The notes below the pieces were generated by a model. It was given only the letters and a program-made list of their open reading frames with translations, did not search any database and had not been told where the DNA came from. The translations under genes and the position numbers were made by a program. A stretch of 64,000 nt of DNA from Gymnopus androsaceus JB14 (Eukaryota; Basidiomycota; Agaricomycetes; Agaricales; Omphalotaceae): assembly GCA_009733575.1 (NCBI GenBank), contig ML769447.1, forward strand, positions 124,001 through 188,000. Reading direction: 5' to 3'. Shown in pieces: positions 56,911 through 64,000 of the stretch (positions are counted from its first letter, which is position 1; every line of letters begins with the position of its first letter).

Positions 56911-59900
56911 ATGCCCACATGCGAATTTTGCAACAAGCGATTTGAATCGCGTGGCTTCCAAACACATCACAAGTCATGCGAGGCTAAAGATAAAGACAGA
57001 CGTTCAGCTGCAGAGTTTAGACGTATACAGGCCCAGGAGGAAATCCAAAGTACACATTCTTTGAATATCTCTGGAATTCATTAAAAATCTTGCTCATAGG
57101 ATTGAACTTACACCCTGAGCCTACCAATAATGCTATGGCAAGCACTGCTGATGGAACCTTGGGCGCCGCTGCCTCAGGTTCTGAATATTTAAATCAATAT
57201 CATGATTTTGGGAGTGATCTTGACCATGAAGACTTTGGGCATGAAACAGGTATGTTACTTCTGTTATGCTAATGCACTATCTGACTCCTGCACATTATAG
57301 ATCGGTCAACATCGTTTCGTGAAATTCAGGCAGATGATATCAAGATTGAATACCATCCTCACAGTAACCGACAACCATCTATTATACCCTTTGAGGACTA
57401 TGGGAAGCATGAGGAAATTGGACCCATCTGCCCACCAAAGCACTCACGACCTTGGCATCCCTGGAGAAGCCGTGTTGATTTTGATGCTGCTGCACTTGCC
57501 TTGGATTGTCATATGAATGAAAGGCAGACCAATAAACTTGTAGAACTTTTGAGATGTGTTGCTTTTGGCCTCGACAATTTCACTCTTAAGAACTATGATG
57601 AAATACAGACAACATGGGATCAGGCTGCTGAACGGTCTACAAAGGTAAGTGTTACTGAATATATTTGAGATGGAAGAACTAAATATTTTATTAGTTTCAG
57701 AAGGAGGACATTCCTGTATCCTACCGTGATAAAATGGAATCTGTTGAACTGCACTATCGTCCTGTTTGGGAGTGGCTGCAAGAACTTCTGTCTGATCAGG
57801 ATATTGTCTCGCAAATGCAATGGGATGCATGCCGTCAATACAGGCTAGATGGTCAGACAAAGATATGGAAGTGTTTTGTACATGAAGCCTGGTCAGCAAA
57901 TCAATGGTGGGCCATTCAGGTATTGCTTTTTTAATTTATGTTTGTCAATATCTTCCTGGCTCAGTCATCCATATAGAGTTCCCTTCCACCTGGGGCAGTA
58001 CCATTATGTCTTGTTTTTTATGCAGACAAAAACAAATTATCATCATTTGGCACTGCTAAAGGCTACCCTGTCATTGTTCGGTGTGCTAATCTACCTATGA
58101 ACATACGGAATGGTGCTGGTATTGGAGGGGGGCGTGTTGTTGGATGGTTACCTGTTGTAAGTCAACTGATATCATTTCAATATTGAGCTTATACCTGTTC
58201 TTACAGATTGCTGAAGATGCAGCTCACAGTGGAAAGACAGACTTTGTTAACTTCAAGAATGTTGTATGGCATGAGTCTATTTCCAAAATTCTGGAATCAC
58301 TAGTGCAGTACTCAAAGACAGGCTACACAATGCAATGTGGAGATGATGTTCAAAGGACCATTTTCCCATATATTCTGATTGACTCTGCAGATTATGAAGA
58401 GCAGTAAGTCTTCTGGCTAATTTCTGACTGTTGGTCCTTAATCACTTTAAACTTATTTATAGATGTGTTATTGCCCTCATCCGAGGACTGAGGGGCTTAT
58501 GTCCTTGCCCAAAATGTCTGATTCCTGGCACCAAGCTTTCAGATTTTGATGCAGTTTACCCTGAGTGGACACCTCAAGAGACTGTTTCAATGCTGAACCA
58601 GGCAAAACAGCTTGAAAGCACTTTAAAGGCAGAAGCTGAAGTGATACTCAAGAAATATAGCCTTCGGCCACATATTGTAATATACAGCAATTTTCAACAT
58701 TAATGCATACTGACATTTTTTTTTTAGAATTCATTCTTTTCACTTGCTAATGCCAACCCATTTCGGGCCCTCTCCTATGACAATCTGCATTTTGGTGACA
58801 GTGGGCTTTGGGGTGACCATCTGTTTGAACAGCACAAGGTACACATCCATCCACGAAGCACTGCTACAATGGTTGATAATTGGTACATACATACATCTCA
58901 TATATGATATTTTCCAAGGCTTATTATTATTTGATAGTTTCAAATCTTTCCCTCGCTGGTCCACACTGCATCATTTCAATGATGGTGTCATGAAACTCTC
59001 TTTCAATGATGGCAGCAAACACCATGATATATCAAAGGTGAGTATATTTTAATGTAAAGTAAAAAGATGAGAAGCTGACATTCACTAGCTATTTCTATTT
59101 GCTGCACATGAGGCAATAAATCCACAAGATGATACTGCTGGATATACACTGCTTAAAGTCACCCGCAAATACCTCAATATGAATATGTATTCCAATCTTG
59201 ATATTCAAATGACAGATACAATGGAAGTAGGACGTGCAGCAGTGAAAGCATTTTTTGATTCACTCTCAGTATGTAAATACCCTTTCAGTGTTTTATGAAG
59301 CTGATAGTAATATCATTCAGACATACATATCTGATATGGACAAACTTGATATTGATAAGCCCAAGTCATGGAATTTTATCAAGCTTCACTACCTTCAACA
59401 TATGTATGATGACATTGAAAACAAAGGCTCATTGCGTGGGATGAGTACCAAACCCAATGAGAAGTTTCATGGACCCATTCGCAAGATCTACTTGCGAAGG
59501 ACAAATTTCAAGGATACAGCAAAGCAGGTCAGATATATTTTCATGATTAATATGCTGTCTGAGCTGAACATGTCCCTTGCAGATTGTTCGTATTGAACAT
59601 CAAACTGTTGTTGCAACTGTGATACAGAATGAGATTGATGAGTACAACACATATTACCAATCTGATCCTGACATACCCAATGACCTGGAAACGCCAATGG
59701 ACAATTTGCACTTTGCAATAGGCTCTAAACTCAAGGCAATATCATTTGCTGATCTGCTTGAGAAGGACCCTGTGCTCTTTGCACGATTTCATATACGCAT
59801 ATCTGATTTCATGTCAGATCTTCTTCCAACCTCAGGTATACCACTGCCTGGGGGTCAGCGTATTGTTTATAGTGCCACTAGTACAGTAAGCTCTCAAAAA

Positions 59901-60066
59901 CATACCTTTGAAGTAATAAATCTAACAGAAACACAGATTGTTCCTTATCAATATCTAAGGATTAATTATGAGTCTCTCAAAACCTGGCATCTAGCTACCA
60001 ACCATTTGCGATGCAATCCATCTTTCCATGGTAAACCCAGATATGACTTTCTTATTTTTAATACAA
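56911..60066 (+). pseudogene. Plavaka transposase, copy 2 (disrupted)
   Basis: Same gene structure as the copy at 38144: MPTCEFCNKRFESRG at the start, FPRWSTLHHFND, PNEKFHGPIRKIYLR, and VYSATSTVSSQ near the end. The frame is cut after RYDFLIFNT by the LTR beginning at 60067 and stops within it (60075-60077). Introns match copy 1. Differences such as ERTP/EWTP and KRFVHEAW/KCFVHEAW come from CpG transitions. The gene cannot make a full transposase unless a full-length relative elsewhere supplies it. Confidence 0.8.
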
Positions 60067-61829
60067 TGATGAGTTAGATATGTGCTGGGTATGAAAACCA
60101 ACCAAACAACAATCACCCCAATCAGATATAATCCAAAAGGTTTAATTTAATGCGAGGAAGGAGGTTGTCAAAGGTTCCCTCGACTACTAATTGATTCGAA
60201 GAGAAAAGCACTTGACAGTTGACACAGATAGTGCGCAATGAACAAGGTTTTATATTTGGAGGGAGGTTTTGAAAAGCCAACTAACGTACGACAACGCACT
60301 GAACTAATCGAGGGGAAAGCAAACACCAAAGCACGGGTCAAGTACGCCGACTCAACAAACGACTTTGCGTATCTCGGGAGCCTTTACGTCGCCGCGCAAT
60401 GATACTCCAACTCTCAGGGATTCCCGCGAGTTACCTAACAAGCTTATACGACCACCGCGCAAGTCACTCGAGTAGGCGTTTTTAACACACTCAGCGAAGA
60501 GCGGGCAAGGGGTAGAATCTGTTGGTAAAGCTAGGTAACACTCCGAGAAGCTTCCTCCCTAAAACTAGACCAAGCCGACAGTTGGGTCCAAGACCTTTCC
60601 TAATCAACAACGGGCTCGTCGAGGTGTGCACGTTAGGCTCCACCTGCGGTCCTAAGACTGATGTGACCTCTCTTCGAGATGAAAACCAGGAATGCTCGAC
60701 TTAATAGCCGGGAAGTAGAATGAACAGCCTCAGTATTATCGAGGTTACAAGAAGGCCACCCGTTTCAAAGGTTGTAGAGGACGATGCAGATGTGTCTGAG
60801 CGTGTACGAATCACTACAGGTCCTAAGATAGAACTGCGTTTCAGGTATCAAGTCTAACTTGTTATTCCGAGATAGAATAGCTACCCTTATATACTGAGCG
60901 AGATATATGAAAATAGGAAAATGAGAGAAACTGAGCGAGATAGGATGAAACAGAGTAAGTAAAATAGAAAAGATAAATAATGTCCATATATGCATGTATA
61001 CTATGGTTTTGCCTCGACGTTTTCCTGCCTTGTTCGTTTGTCTTCCTCGATTGGGTCGACTTTTGGGATTTTGGTCCGAATCGACTTGAGTCATTTGCCT
61101 TTTTACAAGGCTCGCCAGTTCCTTTAGCAGAACAGCCCTCGGAGGTATTTCTATGTTTTTCCTTGCCAATGGGAGACTGGTTATTATCTCTAGTTCCGCG
61201 TGGTCTCGAGTCTAGATGCCTGGTAGCATATGGATCTCGGTAAAACGCTGAGGCTCGGATAGAAATACTCCTTGGTCCTTCCGTGTTCTAGAAGTAGCTA
61301 CAGCAAGTGGGTCATGTGGCCGCGTTGGACTGCCGCGGCTATATGCCTGGGCGCTTTCCAGCGAGCGTCAACTTTGAGGGCACCTGTTTAGGGTACTTCC
61401 CCATCTCGGTCCACCTTGCTTCGTTTAATAAACTTGAGTGTTGTTTAGACTCCTCGGTGAGCTGATCGCGGAAGCGATGCCTCGTTAAGACTTCAATCCC
61501 TTGGGTATATCCTTCGATGACCTAGCCTAGTATAACTGGTATGTGGGCTCGTTTATCTGCCTCGGTCAGCAACTTGTTATCCAACAAGCTTGCCTCGCTA
61601 CACCATACCGCGCATAGGACTTTGATCGAGGCGCATTCACAAAGTTGAGTATGGTACCATTGCGCGTACCGTTACTCTGCAACCTCTTGGGTAGAATAGG
61701 TCCTTGGTAGATTTTAACTATCAGCTCGGGCTCACTATAGTTCTCTTATTGACCGTGTTTTGTTACTAACAGAACCTAGGATTATTGGTTCTGCGCAGTT
61801 CTAGCCTTAGCCGAAAAATCGGCGTATCA
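60067..61829. mobile_element. Solo LTR (or LTR-only remnant) inserted in Plavaka copy 2
   Basis: 1,763 bp beginning TGATGAG and ending GTATCA, so the ends are TGAT...ATCA, with ACAA duplicated at both sides (60063-60066 and 61830-61833). Copy 1 shows the empty site (AATACAAGATCAGG). No gag, protease, integrase or reverse transcriptase is coded inside; short frames such as 60765-61169 (-) show no domain. Long solo LTRs arise by recombination between the two LTRs of a full element. Confidence 0.75.
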
Positions 61830-61902
61830 ACAAGATCAGGCCCAGTCTTTGCACAATTGCACTACCTGTTCTTATGCATTGTTGAAGACCAAAAATATCC
61901 TG

Positions 61903-61927
61903 NNNNNNNNNNNNNNNNNNNNNNNNN
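61903..61927. other. Assembly gap (25 N)
   Basis: Run of 25 N inside the Plavaka copy 2 remnant. Sequence to its right does not continue Plavaka, so the true gap may be larger than 25 bp or the join may be wrong. Confidence 0.95.
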
Positions 61928-62480
61928 AAAACATTATTGTCACCTTTCCCTTGCTTGAAGGGTGAACATGCGGCACAGCCACAATTGCAGTTTTACCGGA
62001 CCAGTCCCCGCATGTACAAGAACATCTTTTCACATAGCAGGGTGCCGGATGGCGTTGTTTGAAAGTCTCGGAGTGGGTGCGACCATCCAAAGTGCTCCTG
62101 GATCTTCTTGGCAAAATTCTCGAGACTGGGATCGGTGGTTTCAACTTGTCTGAGGAGTGTGCTGTGTACGAAATGGATGCTCTTTCTTTGGAGCGAGCAT
62201 TTCGGTGAGCTTTGTTTCGTGGATCATGATGAAAAACTGAGAGAAGTTGTTCAAACGAAGTTGTTCAAACAGGGATTTCCTTGGTACTGGATAAGTCTGA
62301 ACCTCGATTGTGATCTTCCTTGGTACTGGCTCGGGCGTCAATGAGTTTCTTGGGAACAGAGGAGCGGAAAAACAGGCCACCGATGCAAAATTCAATCGGA
62401 AACTCGAAAAGTCAGGGGCGGGAATTCAAAGAACAGTAAGTTTTTTATACTGCTTCGACGTGTCTGCTCGCTATTCTGAA
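61928..62480. other. Sequence after the gap, no recognised gene
   Basis: 553 bp. A frame is open from 62310 into the next gene, but the first supported Met is at 62481. A tandem echo of CCTTGGTACTGG occurs at 62279-62290 and 62317-62328. Confidence 0.4.
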
Positions 62481-63714
62481 ATGGATTCTGACCTTCCGCC
62501 TTCCAGTCCTCCAGGTGCCTCAGACGACGATGATCCCAGAACTCCGCGCGCTCCCAGCATTGCTATCCAAAGTTCAGATGATCCTGAGTGGACAACCACA
62601 CTCGACGTCCTCCTTGCCCAGAAAAGGTCCCATCGCTCTCAAGCTCCGCGCGCTCCCAGTGTCCCTGTTCCAAGTTCGGATGACCCTGAGGAGAACATCA
62701 CACTTGATGTCCGCCTTGCTCAGTTGAGGGCTAACCGTTATGCGGTTTTGAGTCCTCCTGACGAGGAAGATGATTGGTTTGACGAGCCGACGGTCCTTAT
62801 AGCCTCACAGAGCTCTGATTTGGTCGAACCATCTTCTGATGAGATCCCTTTGCTCAAATCGCTCTCATACCAGAATCTGACCCAGGTGTAAACCCTACAA
62901 GTCCTGCGACTGGTAATCATGCTCAGCGTGCAAAGAAGAATCGTGAAAAGGCTGCACGACAACGTGCATCACGAGCACACCAATCCGCTCTTCAGACCTC
63001 TGATGCTGCCAAAACCGTCATTGTTGATTCTACCCTCCGGAAATTTATGCACCATGGAATCCGTATCATTGATTTGATGAAGCGTATCTTTGATCCTGCC
63101 TCACGCCAGGGCAACATTCGATGGGACTTCTGCCGCAGAGCAGGAAATGCAACTCGGATTCTCAACTTTTGGGTATCCCCTCGAAATGCTCCTTCAGCGC
63201 AGGCGGAAGTTACGGATTGGGCGGTTGAGCACACTGCCACCTTAGTGGCAGAAGAAGCTCGAAAGATTACCGAATCGGGTTTGCTACGCAGCTCTGCATC
63301 CACTCGACCGATTACTGTTAGTAATGTCCTGCAGTGGGATATGTCCAGGTGTTTGCCAGGATCAAGAGCGGGGCCGCTACAACCACGACTCGGATTTACC
63401 GAGCGTTTACAGAAGCTCCTCGTTGTCTTGCCACTCAAGGAGAAGCAAGGGCTCGACGAACAGCAACGGTATGAGACTTGCCGGAAATCATTCTTACATC
63501 TTACTGATTTACCTTCTAGGTCATTGCATCGAATATCTTCACCTCGCTCGGTGAATACAGCAATGCAATAACTTCAACCGTCGCTCATGGGTCTTATCTG
63601 TATGCAAACCAGTACTTCGGGAGTAATCCTGTCCTTGCGGGCTTGGGATATCCGAGAGTTACACAAACCTTGTTTCTCCAGATACCCGTTCCAAAGCGCA
63701 GCGCAAAAGGATGA
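62481..63714 (+). pseudogene. Hypothetical protein resembling the N-terminal part of DUF6589 proteins, degenerate
   Basis: Start MDSDLPPSSPPGASDDDD. An acidic, Ser/Pro-rich region has a repeated unit (RTPRAPSIAIQSSDDPE; RAPSVPVPSSDDPE), then a basic segment (QRAKKNREKAARQRASRAHQ). A helical part follows: MHHGIRIIDLMKRIFDP, GNIRWDFCRRAGNATRILNFWVSPRNA, EVTDWAVEHTATLVAEEARKITESGLL, and after an intron VIASNIFTSLGEYSN. This order resembles, from memory, the region ahead of DUF6589 in agaricomycete proteins, often transposon-associated. A one-base shift separates SSDEIP from IPESDPGVNP (about 62844-62852). Downstream of 63590 the similarity is lost and the frame ends at 63714 without the DUF6589 core. 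Identification is tentative. Confidence 0.45.
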
Positions 63715-64000
63715 GTTAGGTTCAACAGGCTGGACAGGATGTGCCGCCACCACGGGGGGTACGTTGCGTCAGCTGCTAACCCCAGCGCGTGAGGATGTCG
63801 AAGCTTGCAGAGGGGGGACTTTTGAGAGATATATGATAATTCAATATGTCACGATGGAATGCGGACAATTATTGGACAACATAGTACGAAGCCCAATTGT
63901 GGCCAGTTATGTATAACCTGTTATCTAATAAAATTAGTTGTAGATACTCAAGAGAATGAACTGTGCACACAATATGGCCTCTACGAGATGCTATCCCGAA
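63715..64000. other. Right end of window, no recognised gene
   Basis: 286 bp; one open frame (to 63916) without recognisable content. Confidence 0.35.

Larger units (their letters stand above)
56682..61902 (+). mobile_element. Plavaka-family DNA transposon, copy 2, interrupted by an LTR
   Basis: Near-identical to copy 1 over 56682-60066 and, after an LTR insertion, 61830-61902, then broken by the N gap. It has the same GATTAT/ATAATC-rich left end. Most base differences from copy 1 are C/T or G/A changes at CpG. Confidence 0.82.

Noticed and set aside
37915..60066. Plavaka pair as a segmental duplication of host DNA
   Set aside because: Flanks differ immediately outside the shared sequence and the shared part encodes a transposase, so two independent insertions fit better.
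61872..62144. Minus-strand ORF spanning the N gap
   Set aside because: It contains untranslated N positions and joins sequence on both sides of a gap that may not be contiguous.
1..64000. CRISPR arrays, bacterial operons, rRNA genes or riboswitches
   Set aside because: No regularly spaced repeats, no bacterial gene layout and no rRNA sequence were seen; introns and tRNA type show a eukaryotic nucleus.

Overview
The window is nuclear DNA of a basidiomycete fungus, most likely a mushroom-forming Agaricomycete. The evidence is: genes cut by many 48-60 bp GT-AG introns; a fungal-style tRNA-Val with an intron beside the anticodon; two Zn(II)2Cys6 regulators; an NRPS-like adenylate-forming reductase; several F-box proteins; and transposon families typical of mushroom genomes (Plavaka, KDZ with a TET/JBP gene, a DIRS-order element). 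There are no operons, CRISPR arrays or bacterial features.

Layout. 1-3546 (-): adenylate-forming reductase, 3' end outside the window. 6628-9913 (+): Zn2Cys6 regulator broken by several frameshifts. 11855-14044 (+): secreted DUF1996 protein. 15732-18846: internally deleted DIRS-order retrotransposon with split direct repeats. 19503-19704: foldback MITE. 20806-24014 (+): intact paralogue of the first regulator. 24274-26088 (-): F-box protein. 26258-28320 (+): berberine-bridge-type FAD oxidase. 28500-28594 (-): tRNA-Val(CAC). 28758-30174 (-): second F-box protein. 32072-36039 (+): multi-pass family 2 glycosyltransferase. 36362-37915 (-): intradiol-dioxygenase-like gene whose 5' end is cut off by a transposon.

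From 37915 to about 62 kb the window is mostly mobile DNA. Plavaka copy 1 (37915-41501) cuts the dioxygenase gene and is itself cut by an 11.1-kb KDZ transposon (41502-52584) bounded by identical 177-bp inverted repeats. The KDZ element carries a transposase (-), a TET/JBP-type 5-methylcytosine dioxygenase (+) divergent from it over a palindrome, a small basic modular protein (+), a viroplasmin-like domain protein (-) and a Ser/Ala-rich protein (+). Next come a 5'-truncated RecQ-like helicase (-), a nest of palindromic MITEs, Plavaka copy 2 (56682 onward) with a 1.76-kb LTR inserted in it, a 25-N assembly gap, and a degenerate gene resembling the N-terminal part of DUF6589 proteins.

Two patterns tie the window together. 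First, single-base frameshifts, several in short homopolymers, interrupt many otherwise conserved genes; this may be true decay or assembly indels and must be resolved before any gene is called dead. Second, differences between repeat copies, and the in-frame stops of two transposons, are largely CpG-type transitions (including apparent CGA to TGA). That is the mark expected from deamination of methylated cytosine, in a region that also carries a TET/JBP enzyme.
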